64,000 bases of DNA. It comes from Jaltomata sinuosa. Its lineage: Eukaryota > Streptophyta > Magnoliopsida > Solanales > Solanaceae. The DNA is taken from the NCBI GenBank assembly GCA_003996215.1, contig QJPP01007235.1:186001-250000 (forward strand). The letters run 5' to 3'. This document shows positions 42,976 through 53,508 of the stretch, piece after piece. Both the position numbers and the translations under genes were made by a program. The notes under the pieces were generated by a model. The model saw only the letters and a program-made list of their open reading frames with translations, did no database searches and was not told the DNA's origin. Each line of letters opens with the position of its first letter. Within the stretch, counting starts at the first letter, position 1.

Positions 42976-45225
42976 AATGACCGGGTCCGTCGTTACGGGT
43001 AGTCCAATCGTGCAAAATTTTAGCGTTAGAAAACTCCGTATTTGGGGGTTTGAAATTCTGGGCTAGGCTAGGCTCGGCCGGTTTAGGAGCGAGGCATGGT
43101 CTAGGGCCATCCGGGTAAGGATGGGGTGGGATGTCTTGTGTTGATCTAGTTTTCCTCATAACGAACATATAGAGGAGTCCGGGGGACTTTTCGAAATCGA
43201 ATTTGGGTAAGTAGAACTCCCGAAATCGAGGTCGACGTGAATGAGTTGTTTCGGGACGTCGGAAAAATAAGTGTGCTGTAAAATGGACTGATTTTGGAGG
43301 TTTTATGACTTTCTGTCCCATGTCAACCTCTATAGCGGTTGACACTTCGCCGTACCGGCCTCCGCCGTAACGAAAAAATGACCGCTACAACGGAGGTCAA
43401 CGTCGGTCAGCCTCCGCCATAGCGGGCGACTCTGCTACAGCGAACCGCTATAGCGGAGCGGACCGCTATAGCGGAGCGGACCGCTATAGCGGGCTCGACG
43501 GGAATTAAAGCTGAAATATTCCCCAAAATATTTAGTTTTCACAATTTTGTTTTGGGAGAAGGGCAAGGCGATTTCACACGTTTTTCCTCCATTTTTCCAT
43601 TGTTTTCTTCCCTAAGGTAAAGTTTCTACTCCCTAGTCTTCGTAATACTTTCTTATGCGGTAGAATTGCTAGGAGGGAACTTGGGGGAAGATTGGAATAA
43701 CCTAGGAATGGTAGAATCTGGGGAAGAAAAGAGATTCTAGAATTGTATATTCTTGGGTGTTGTTAAAAGTAAGATATTATGATCATAGGTTGTTAAATTT
43801 CCTATTTGTATCCGTAAAAATGACAGAACTAGGGAAATTAACGGTGGAAAGCCCTGAAAAATGGTGTGATGATCATGGATGGCCTGAAATTTTGGGATTC
43901 ACTGTAATCCGGGTAATGTGAAGGTCTTGTTTGTTAATTTCATGTACTTGTATGTTATTTTAGATCAAGAACGAGAAAGGAATCCGGAACACGGGAAAGC
44001 TCGGGTTTAATAGAGCTTGGATCATTTCGAGGTAGGTGATGACTTACGATTTCTGTGAATATTGTATGTGCTTGTACTCTTATCTAAGTGGTTGTATGAA
44101 TTACATTGCTTAGAGGAATTGTGTAGAATGTCTAAGTGTCCTGCTTTACAGTCTATGAGTTGAACAATGTGTACTTGTTGGTTTACAAGTTGTGTGTTCA
44201 TATATTGATTGTGGATTATTGATATTCAGTTGGCCCGGGTACCACGCCTGGTACAGGTATACAAACGGTTGGCACAGGTACCACGCCTGGTGCAGATATA
44301 ACAAATGATTGGCACGGGTACCATGCCTGGTACGAATTACTAACGGTTGGCTCGGGTACCACGCCTGGTATGGGTTTACTTTTCTGTATCATTATATTAT
44401 TATTGATTGCATTGCATTGACTAGTATTGGTTCCGTGAGTGAACCGGGCTGTTTGTTGAATTATGATATTGACTGGTGGTTCTTGAGTGATCGAGAATTA
44501 TGTTGTATCTGTTGAATTTGTCTTGGTTTAGGCCGGGTTGTCTGTTAACACTTAGGTGTTGTCTAGAGGGGATCCCAGGGTGGATCCGGGTTAGACAGAA
44601 AGGATGGTTATGTGTATGTGACTGTTGCTTATGGTTATTATGGGTGGATTTCATGCGGGAATAAGTTAGGCAGAGTCTAGTAGTCTAAGGGAGCCTGTTA
44701 ATATTGTTGCATGTCTTCCATACATTTTACTTGATATTATTGTACTGCTTATACACTGTTTATTTGGAAACTGGCTGATGATCCTACCAGTACACAGTGG
44801 TGGTGTACTGATACTGCACTTGCTTGTGTTTCTTGTGAGTACAAGAAATCTTCCAGCGGCTGAGACGCGACCTCATCTGTAGTAACAGCGTTCTAGACTT
44901 CAAGGGTGAGCTGTTCGATCAAGATGCCTTGGATCTATCTTTAGAGTTGTAGCCTATTTATTTTGGGCTTAAACTATTTCCTTTAGGTTTTGGGATTGCA
45001 TCCCCGTACTCTAGACAGTGGTAGATTATTTGGTACCGCGACTTTCAGGTTCTAGGGGATACTTTCCGCAGGTTAATGTTAATGAAGTATTTTTCCTAAA
45101 TTATTGAATGCTAGTTACTTTCCGCACTTGGTTTTGAGCTGTTAGAACGGTTAAGTTTGGGGCAGTGATGGTTCTCTCACCCGGGGGTCGGGTGAGTGCC
45201 ACTCACGGCGGTCTGAGTTGTGACA
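42976..45225 (+). mobile_element. 5' LTR of Ty3/gypsy element F (about 2.25 kb)
   Basis: Starts near TGACCGGGTCCGTCG (the exact first base is uncertain, the terminus looks eroded) and ends GAGTTGTGACA at 45225, followed by a tRNA-Met-type primer site. Contains a palindrome cluster (43380-43496, three copies of CCGCTATAGCGG at 18-bp spacing) and a minisatellite (44230-44380). Confidence 0.75.
44230..44380 (+). repeat. Minisatellite inside LTR F
   Basis: About four ~39-bp units beginning TTGGCNCGGGTACCACGCCTGG (starts at 44230, 44269, 44309, 44347). Confidence 0.85.
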
Positions 45226-45230
45226 AAGAT

Positions 45231-45240
45231 TGTATCAGAG
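45231..45240 (+). other. Primer binding site of element F
   Basis: TGTATCAGAG, a one-base variant of TGGTATCAGAG, shortly after the LTR end. Confidence 0.65.
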
Positions 45241-45445
45241 TCCTAGGTTCGTTGATCTCGTTGTACCAAACAGGTCTAGTAGAGTCTTGCGAAACAGTGT
45301 GGAGACGTCCGTACTTTTATTCGGGAGGCTATGAGGCTTTAGGAAAAACTATCTCTTCCTTCTTTACTTCGTGCTATAACTTGATTCCAATTGGTATCTG
45401 GTGATACAAATTGGTATTTAACCTTATTTACTCTTCTGTCCGCAG

Positions 45446-46276
45446 ATGGTTAACACAAGGAATAACAGAGCTAGAGCAGCGGGCTCGGCTGTCCGTGGTA
45501 GAGGCAAGGGAAGGGGCAGAGGACAAGGTAGAGCAACACCCGCCAAGGGTGGCGCTCGAGCTGCTGCTGATGCACGTGAGGTAACCTCTCCCCCACCTCA
45601 GGAGCATGTTGTTGAGGACGTATAAGAAGTGTTTGTAGAGGATGAAGGGGCGCAGACGAAGGCGGCATCGGTTGGGTGTGCAGTCCTTCCTGTTATGACA
45701 CCGGAAGCCTTTCAGCAGGCTTGGAACATTCTGAGTGGGTTGGTTGGTGCTGGATCCATACCCGTAGCTTATGCAAATTAGGCCTTGGATACTCAGCCAG
45801 CGGTTACTACAGCGCCTAGGATGGACGCAGCTTCGGGCACAAATGATTTCTTCAGGTCGATGCTAGGCCCAGTGATGACAGGGAATGAGCATGAGATGCT
45901 GACCAAGTTTCTCAAGCAGAAACCCCCTACGTTTCAGGGTACGGATAGTGAGGATGCTTATGAGTTCATATTGGATTGCTATGAGAGGTTGCACAAGTTG
46001 GGTATTGTACGTCGGCATGGGGTTGAATTTGTCACTTTTCAGCTACAGGGTGATGCCAAGCAGTGGTGGAGGTCTCATGTTAAGTGTCGGTCTTCTGTTC
46101 TACCTCCACTGACTTGGGAGCAGTTCCATGCCTTGTTCTTGGAGAAGTACGTACCTCGTACTTTGAGGGACTGGAAGAAAGATTAATTCTTAAACTTAGA
46201 ACAGGGTGCAATATCGGTCTCGGCTTATGAGGCCAAGTTCCATGCCTTGTCTCGTTTTGCTACATAGATGTTGGGG
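45446..46276 (+). pseudogene. Ty3/gypsy gag of element F, broken and truncated
   Basis: ATG at 45446 (MVNTRNNRARAAGSAVRGRG). In one frame it reads an Arg/Gly-rich start, then MTPEAFQQAWNILSG, then a clear retrotrans_gag capsid domain (FQGTDSEDAYEFILDCYERLH ... LQGDAKQWWRSHV ... WEQFHALFLEKYVPRTLRD). Stops interrupt at about 45624, 45780, 46184 and 46265. The frame is cut by the Athila LTR E at 46280, so nucleocapsid and polymerase are missing. Confidence 0.85.
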
Positions 46277-46279
46277 TTC

Positions 46280-47676
46280 TGATACGCCCAAATTATGACT
46301 CCAAATTACGAAGCGTAAGCGGTCGTCGTCAAATATAGAACCCAACAAAGGTTGGGGTCGATCCCATAGGGAATAAGGTGCAAATTAAATCGATAGTGAA
46401 TTAGTTAACTAGTAGTCAATAGTTTTCGGTAAATTGGGGGGGTTTCTGTGATCAATATTTGAACAATGCAAGTAACTAATTGCGAGTTTCAACGAGTGTT
46501 AATCAATATGAGAATGAACTAGGGAAATGTTCACCATGGCGTCGTAACAATTTCGACTCAAAGCTTAACCGGGTTCGTTCTATGCATGTCACGATGTGAT
46601 TGAATTCATGGTATCGTCTAAACGTTTCTCAACCAAATAGAAGAATTTCCTTTTCAATTCTCTCGAACTTGAAAAGGTGAACTTTCTTATTTCAATCCTA
46701 AACATCAAGTAGATTAATCTAGTTACAGCATTAATCATAAAACGAGAGTTGGTAGTCTCGAATCCTCGTAGTTAATCAAATTTCCCGATTTTAATCTCTT
46801 TGCTCAAACAAATTAAACCTAGGCATGTCCTAATGTTTGCAACCACTAGAAAACGTTAATAATGAATGATTAATAACGTGACAACATAAAGATTGAACCC
46901 AATGCTACCCGGAATCTATATTGCTACTCTTGCCATGGCTCCCACAACCCTAGTTGTGGGAGTTTTAGCCACTCATGCTTGCAAAACGAAAGAATGAAGA
47001 AATAGTATTCATAATAATAAGAAAAGGTTCTTACAAAATAGATGAATACAAGCTTCAAGCTTTCCAAGAACAATAAGCCAAAATCCCAAGAGCAATCGAA
47101 GAAGAAGAAGAAAACGTGTTTGTCGTATTTTTCCTCTCAAAAGGTCGCTCGAAATAGTCTGACAAATATTAGTTAATGAATAATTAAAATAACCCTAACA
47201 CAGGGTATTTATAGTAGTCCAGGAAATAAAGTCCAAAAATAGAATTTTTCGGAATCCCGCATCGCGTTGATGGATCGCTTGACGGACCGTCACACATGCG
47301 ACTGGCCGTCACTCCAAGCCGTCGCCACTATCCAGTGCATGCTATCCTTTAGCTCTAACTTGACGGTTTGGCTGACGGTCAGTCACGGGTGTGACGGGCC
47401 GTCACGCCAACCGTCGCCACTATCCAGTGTGTCCTTTAGCTGCTGCCAGGTTTGGTGGCTCTCCTGACGGTCAGTCACGGGTACGATGGGCCGTCAGGCC
47501 CTCCGTCAAGCCTAACCCGAGTTACTTAGCTTGAGTATTTTTCACTTCCTTTTTATCCTTGTCTCCATTTCCTGCAAATACAACATAAAAACATCAAAAA
47601 CCACAAAAGTTGCAAGAAAACTCGCGAGTATTCTTAGTTAAAGGCGTCTAATGTGCCGTAGAATCCCGGCACATCA
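46280..47676 (-). mobile_element. LTR E: inverted Athila-type 3' LTR (1397 bp)
   Basis: On the minus strand it begins TGATGTGCC and ends GGGCGTATCA. The flank at higher coordinates (47677-47785) is the 3' internal end with the AAGTTGAGGGTGT tract, so this is a 3' LTR. It interrupts element F gag. It is a diverged relative of the D LTRs: same start, same leader module (46916-46976), same GACGG/CCGTC palindrome cluster (about 47260-47515). Confidence 0.82.
46916..46976 (-). other. Leader module of LTR E: short ORF, hairpin, short ORF
   Basis: On the minus strand: ATG-AGT-GGC-TAA (46976-46965), two bases, a perfect hairpin with 10-bp arms CTCCCACAAC / GTTGTGGGAG and loop TAGG (46962-46939), two bases, then GCCATGG starting a 6-codon frame (MARVAI, stop at 46918-46916). 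Conserved in the D LTRs. Confidence 0.75.
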
Positions 47677-47785
47677 ACACCCTCAACTTAAAACGTTCAC
47701 TTGTCCTCAAGCAACATGACAACAAAAACAACATGACGACTCAACTAAGAATACAAACACATATCTTTAGCAAATCATGGCCACT
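47677..47785 (-). mobile_element. 3' internal remnant of element E
   Basis: The complement reads GAGGACAAGTGAACGTTTTAAGTTGAGGGTGT, the pre-LTR tract of this family. Cut at 47785 by LTR1 of the D array. Confidence 0.75.
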
Positions 47786-48180
47786 TGATGTGACGCTAAT
47801 TTACGTCACTTTCGACTCCTTTTTACTAAGAACAATCGTACGTTTTCAAGCAACCATTGTTGTTTTTGATGTTTTTATGTTGTATTTGTAGGAAATGGAA
47901 ACAAACACGGAAACGGAAGAAAATACGAGAAAAACGAAGTTCTGCCTAAGGGTGACGGTTTGAGTGACGGTCCGTCACATGTGTGATGGTCCGTCACATA
48001 GACCGTCGCGTGGAGGCAGCAAAGGAGGCGACACCACTGCCTAGCAGTGACGGTCCAGGCGACGGTCCGTCACTGCCTTGACGGTCCGTCAGCCTGACCG
48101 TCACGCTAAGGCAGTGGCTTACGTCGGCGACCCGCGTTTTGGGGATTCCTAGCCCGTTTTGGATTTGGTTTCTTTGACTC

Positions 48181-48188
48181 CTATAAAT
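48181..48188 (+). promoter_or_regulatory. TATA box in LTR1
   Basis: CTATAAATACCC, conserved in LTR2 (53906) and LTR3 (58369). The predicted transcript start is about 30 bp downstream, so the sORF/hairpin module lies in the 5' leader. Confidence 0.7.
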
Positions 48189-48406
48189 ACCCTATGATAG
48201 GTTTATGTAATTAGAATGGACCCAATAGTTTTAGAATAGTTTTTAGTCATTTTTTGAGAGCAACAACACGTTTTCGGATTCTTGAATTCGTGTTCGTGAG
48301 TTCTTGGTTTTTCTTGTTCTTGGATTATTGAAGATTGGTTTTCATTATATTGTAAGAACTTCTTCTCCTTATTATGAATTCAATTCTCTTCTCTTTTCTT
48401 TATAGC

Positions 48407-48467
48407 ATGATTAACTAAAACTCCCGCAACTAGGGTTGTGGGAGCCATGGCAAACGTAGCAATATAG
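48407..48467 (+). other. Leader module of LTR1: short ORF, hairpin, short ORF
   Basis: ATG-ATT-AAC-TAA (48407-48418), two bases, hairpin arms CTCCCGCAAC / GTTGTGGGAG with loop TAGG (48421-48444; one G-U pair as RNA), two bases, then GCCATGG opening a 6-codon frame (MANVAI, 48447-48467). Confidence 0.75.
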
Positions 48468-49108
48468 ATTCCGGGGAGCGTTGGGTTCGATTTATGTATT
48501 GTCACGTTGTTAATCATACATTATGTCACGTTTTCTAGTGGGTTGCAAACATTAGAACTTGCCTAGGTTTAATTTGCTTGAGAAAGAGATTAAAACCGGG
48601 AAACTTGATTAACAACAAGGATTCGAGACTACCAACTCTCGTCTTAAAGATTAATGCCGTAACTGGATTAATCTACTTGATGTTAGGATTGAGAGCTAAA
48701 AAGCACATCTTTTTGAGATCGAGAGAAGATAAAAGGAAATTTGTTTATTTGGTCGAGAGACGTTTAGACGATACAATTGACGCAATCACATCGTGACATT
48801 CATATAGAAAGAACCCGGTTAAGCCTAGAATCGACATTGTTACAACGCCATGGTAACCACGTCCCTAGTTCGCATTCTCTCCTACTGATTATTTCTCCTA
48901 CGTTTATTATTGTTTTGTTTACAATTTGATTACAAAACCCCCCCTTTAGTTACTGGAAACGATTGACAACTAGTCACTTAAATCACCAAAGACTTAACCT
49001 TCACCATATTCTCTGTGGGATTCGACCCCAACCTTGTTTGGGTTCTTTACTTGACAACGATCGCTTACGCTTCTTAAACAGAGGTGTAGTTTGAGCGTTA
49101 TCAAAAAG

Positions 49109-49126
49109 TGGCGCCGTTGCCGGGGA
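49109..49126 (+). other. Primer binding site of D (tRNA-Asp)
   Basis: TGGCGCCGTTGCCGGGGA, the complement of a plant tRNA-Asp 3' end, as in Athila elements. Confidence 0.85.
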
Positions 49127-49232
49127 ATACGGTTTTTGATTAAGTCTGGTGTGTTTAGTTGACTTTTAGTCATAATTTCTTGCTTTTATTTTTGTTTGTT
49201 GTTTTTGTTTTTGGACAGGGTACAGGTTGTGC

Positions 49233-50480
49233 ATGCCAAATACCCGAGGTTCGGGGGAACAAATTGTACCTTACGACCCCGAACTTGCGAGAACATTGAG
49301 GCGGAATATGGCCGCACAACTAGAGGCAGCGAGGATCGCTGCGGAACTGCAGGCCCAACAAAATCTGAATGCTGGTGGTCTGCAGGATGATGTGGTACGG
49401 AATGATGAGGATCTCGAATTAGATGGAGCTGGCGCTACTGGCGCCATTATTGTTCCACCGCTACCGCCCGGAGCCAAGTTCAACATCACTAGCACGATGA
49501 TCCAGCTGTTGAACTTGAGAGGAGTGTTCCGAGGTGTCGCTGGGGATGATCCAAACCAGCACTTAATGAATTTCGTGGGCATCTGCAAGTCGTTCGAACT
49601 GCCAGGAGTGAGTCAGACTGCGATCAGGCTTAGGTTGTTTCCGTTGTCTCTGTCTGATGAGGCAGCGTTGTGGTTGACAGAATTGACCCCCGACTCTATC
49701 GCAACGTGGGGAGAGTTGAGAGGAGCTTTCCTAGAAAGGTTCTTTCCTCCCTCTCGGATGATACAGTTGAGGGACGAAATCAGCAACTTCAGGCAGCAAC
49801 CGCACGAAGCACTGCACGAGACCTGGTTGCGATTTAAGAAGAAGCTGACACAGTGCCCCAACCATCAGCTGAACAACGAATTCTTGATGCAGACATTCTA
49901 CCGGGCACTAAATTCGGCTACCAAGCCGACATTGGATAACGCAGCAGGTGGAGCGTTTATGGGTCGCACTTTTGCCGACGCCACAGCTATTCTAGACAGG
50001 CTCACCAAGACCAACAGGGCCTGGCACACACGAGATTCAGAGGTTGCAGCTAGCACCTATACAGGTGGCATGTCAGCAGAGCAGCGAAGGAAAGAGGAGG
50101 AGCGCGACCAAGACATGGCGCATCTTAAAACACAGTTAGATCTCCTGACAAGGCACTTGACATCAGGAAGTATAGAGAAGGTACAAGTTGTGGGTTCCCA
50201 AGGTATGGAGACTAAGGAGGCCAATTACTTGGGGGGTTTCCAGGCCAATGGCCAGGGAAACCAAGGTCGGAACTATCCAAGAGACAACCACTATGAGAAT
50301 GGTGGCTACAAAAATCGCGACCAAGGAAGCTGGAGGAACAACACCGATAGAGGTGGGTTGTATATACCACCTGGCAATCGGGACAAAACTGGCAGCGAGG
50401 CTGAGACGTCCAAACTTGAGAATATGATGGCGAAGATGCTGCTTAAGGTGGAATCGACTGACTCTGGGGTAAAGGCACAT
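49233..50480 (+). CDS. Athila-type Gag, N-terminal and capsid part (int1)
   Basis: ATG at 49233 (MPNTRGSGEQIVPYDPELAR; the codon at 49227 is TTG). Coiled Ala/Gln-rich start (about 20-50), then a retrotrans_gag capsid domain at about 85-260 (NQHLMNFVGICKSFELPGVS, LRLFPLSLSDEAALWLTEL, FLERFFPPSRMIQLRDEISN, ETWLRFKKKLTQCPNH). A Gly/Asn/Arg-rich part follows (about 330-390) in place of a zinc knuckle. The protein would form the particle packaging element RNA. The frame is open for ~416 codons but is interrupted at 50481 by an inserted LTR end plus primer site, after which gag resumes. Otherwise no stop, so this copy is relatively young. Confidence 0.85.
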
Positions 50481-50625
50481 ACTTCACTAAAGTCTTAATC
50501 ATCACCATATTCTCTGTGGGATTCGACCCCAACCTTGTTGGGTTATATATTTGACAACGATCGCATACGCTTCTTAAATTGAGGTGTAGTTTGAGCGTTA
50601 TCAAAAATGGCGCCGTTGCCGGGGT
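50481..50625 (+). mobile_element. LTR 3' end plus primer site embedded in gag
   Basis: 50481-50603 is the last ~123 bp of an LTR of this family (it matches LTR2 text ACATACTTCACTAAAGTC onward), followed by AAAA and TGGCGCCGTTGCCGGGG (50608-50624). On both sides is the same ~37-bp gag stretch (GGTGGAATCGACTGACTCTG at 50449 and at 50643), so gag is duplicated around the insert. Confidence 0.85.
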
Positions 50626-51874
50626 GGGTCGCATGCTGCTGAAGGTGGAATCGACTGACTCTGGGGTAAAGGCAATGCGAAATGAGTTATCAACATTGAG
50701 TTTGGTAGTGGAGTCACACTCAACCGCGATCAAGCAACTAGAGCAGCAAGTGGGTCACATCTCGGCATCTCTAAACCCAAGGAAACCAGGTACTTTGCCG
50801 AGCGACACCACTCATCCGCAGAATAATGCAAGTTGTATGGCGATCACCATAAGAAGCGGAAAAGTATTACCGGAATCACATCCGGTAATTCATGCTCAAG
50901 GTGATAATACGGATGATGAAGAGGCGGTAGAGGAGGAAACTCCAAAGCCCGCGGAGAAACGCAAGGAAGCTGAAAAGCTGCCAACTATGATATTTCGACA
51001 CCCACCTCCTTTCCCCTAGAGGTTGAAAAAGAAAGCTGACGATGGTAAGTTCCTGAATTTCATGACCATGCTGAAACAAATCTCAATAAACATACCATTG
51101 GTAGAAGCGCTGGAACAAATGCCCGGTTATGCCAAGTTCATGAAGGACTTGATTACAAAGAAGCGGACGGTAAGTTTTGAGCCGGAAGACAACCTCCATC
51201 ACTGCAGCGCTATCTCTTCAAGGTCATTAGTTGAAAAGAAGGATGATCTAGGTGCGTTCACTGTTCCATGTACCATCGGGAAGCTCAACTTCGGGAGAGC
51301 TATGTGTGACCTTGGTGCTAGTATAAATTTGATGCCGCTAGCAGTGTATAACAAATTGGGTTTGGGAGCTCCTAAACCAACGTCCATGAGAGTGAGGATG
51401 GCTGACCGTTCGATAAAGCGACCCGTAGGGATCTTGTCTGATGTGCTAGTAAAGATCGGTAAGCTTATCTTCCCAGCTGACTTTGTAACTTTGGATTGCG
51501 AAGTGGACTTCGAAGTTCCCATAATCTTGGGACGACCATTGTTAGCTACAGCGAGAGTGTTGGTTGATATGGAGAAAAACGAGCTGACCTTCCGATTGAA
51601 CAATGAATTGGTCAAGTTCGATGTGTCCAAATTGATGAAGCAACCAAGTGACATGAGGGTGGTCGCGGTCATCAATGCTGTTGAGGAAGCTCCTGCGGAT
51701 GTGCACCTTGAGGAGAAGTGTTTGGTCGAGACGCTAGCTGTTGTGAGAAGGATGCCGCGAAAAGAGAAGCATGTTGCGGAAAGCGGTGTAAATAGCTCAA
51801 GGAAACGAAAACACCGCAAGAGAATCTACAAAGAAAGAGCGAAGAAGCGGTTACGACTAGCGGCGGAGCAATAA
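50626..51874 (+). pseudogene. Gag C-terminal part and protease of int1
   Basis: After the insert, gag resumes (MLLKVESTDSGVKAMRNELS, coiled-coil-like; then ITIRSGKVLPES). One in-frame TAG (51017-51019) separates it from 51023-51874, which carries the aspartic protease: TVPCTIGKLNFGRAMCDLGA with active-site DLGAS, then PIILGRPLLATARVLVD. Residues about 240-283 form a basic tail (SRKRKHRKRIYKERAKKR). No reverse transcriptase follows. A gag-protease-only layout recurs in int2, so loss of the polymerase is a family trait here. Confidence 0.8.
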
Positions 51875-53508
51875 AAGAAGAAGTTGGAGCGCAACATGAG
51901 GTTGGCGCACACAAGTACTCCATCGAGTTCTCTTGTTTTGGAGACCCAGGCGGTCTCCAACATCATTCCAGAATCTGAGTCATATCGACTTCACAGGTAT
52001 TCCTTTATTCTCACAGCTTTTAGTTTGCATATATATGCATTGGGGACAATGCATGAGTCTAAGTTGAGGGTGTTGGGAAACCTGTGAGTCACCACCGAGG
52101 GTTTTTGTTGCCGATTTCTTTTCCCTCCGGTGTGCTATCTAGTAGAACCGGCATGTTTAGGTTGTTAGTTTAAATTTATTTTTTTGTGTCTATAGCAAGC
52201 ATGCGTTGTTCTTATCTAAAAATGAGGCCCCTTGAAAAATTTTCTGGTTTTGAGCTTATGTTGAAACGATTGACTGTCTGGATCTTTGTATGTCATTGTG
52301 TGAATATGAGTAGAATGAGTATGCTTAAGCTGAGCAGTTGTTTGATAGTTGGTAGCGATATAGTTCTTGGTGCTAAGAGTGTGTGAGATTAATTGTTATA
52401 AATTCTTACTCTGTGCATGCATCTAGAACTTGCCCGGTCTATTTTGTTAAGTTTGAAGTTGGTTGCTTAGGAAAGGATCGCAGGCCCTTTTTGATGCAGT
52501 CCACTTAGCCTATATGACCGTCCAAATACAAATAATCCCTTTTGATCCCTGTTTGAGCCGAAATTGACCTTATTCTTTCAATAACCTGTCACCATTCCCG
52601 TTTAACTTTGAATCCCTATCTTGGCCCTGGTCCTTCCTTGGACATCGTGCACCTCAACGTAGGCAAAACAACCTAAGTTGAGGGTGGCTACTATAGAGGT
52701 AAACCCTGTTTTGGCCCTGGTCCTACCAATGGACATTGTGCACCTTGACGTAGGCAATCAGCCTAAGTTGAGGGTGGCTACTACAGTGGTAAAGGAGAAG
52801 AAAAAGAGGATGGAGATGATTGTTGTTGAATAGAATGAAAATCCGGGTGTGCGCCTAAGAAAAGAAAAGAAAAAAATAAAGAATGATGAAAAAGATCGAA
52901 AAAGAAACAAAAAGAATTGTCAAAAAGGAGGCCGCACCTGTATCTAGAATCAAGGAAATAAAAAGGTGAATGAGGATGGATAAAGTGAAGTTATGTGGTG
53001 ATAAGATGTAAATGGTTCCAAGGAGGGCTTAGTCACTAACCCCTAAATGTATCATACCTGCACCCGAAGCCTCATTACAAGCCGAAACAAGTCCTGTAGT
53101 GATCCTGAGTAGCTTTCTGAAGAACCGAAATAGAATAGTAAAGGCAAGCCTATGGTATCGCATGTGCATTGTTTGAAATCGTTTGTGAGTGTGAGCGCTT
53201 ACCTAGTCCCAAATCTTGTGTGTGGGATTTCTTTGTGGTGAGGGCACCAAGATGTCTATATTGTCTATTGATTGTTAGGATAGCTGCGTATGTGTATGCA
53301 TAATATTCTATCATATCGGAGTGACATGTTTGGATCCTTGCAAGTTAGTGTTTCATACATTCGTGTGTTACAAGGGAGCATGATTTAATTGAATAAGTTT
53401 TGAACGATCATGAAGTGCTATAGACATGAGTTTGTTTCTTAGTTGAGTCGTATTATTGTTTTATGTTATGTTGCTTGAGGACAAGCGAACGTTTTAAGTT
53501 GAGGGTGT
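51875..53508 (+). mobile_element. 3' non-coding region of int1
   Basis: 1.6 kb without a long frame, in place of pol/env. Has a 90-bp direct duplication (starts 52621 and 52711, TTGGCCCTGGTCCT...) and several copies of AAGTTGAGGGTG (about 52064, 52675, 52762 and 53496), the last forming the tract before LTR2. Confidence 0.75.

Larger units (their letters stand above)
47786..49103 (+). mobile_element. LTR1 of the Athila-type D array (1318 bp)
   Basis: TGATGTGACGC...GAGCGTTATCA (TGAT/ATCA ends). TATA box CTATAAAT at 48181-48188; palindromic GACGGTCCGTCAC cluster at about 47948-48120. Followed by a tRNA-Asp primer site. Confidence 0.9.

Noticed and set aside
51199..51819. 206-codon antisense ORF in the D protease region (and relatives at 55671-56291, 59290-59697)
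   Set aside because: Shadow of the protease frame on the other strand.
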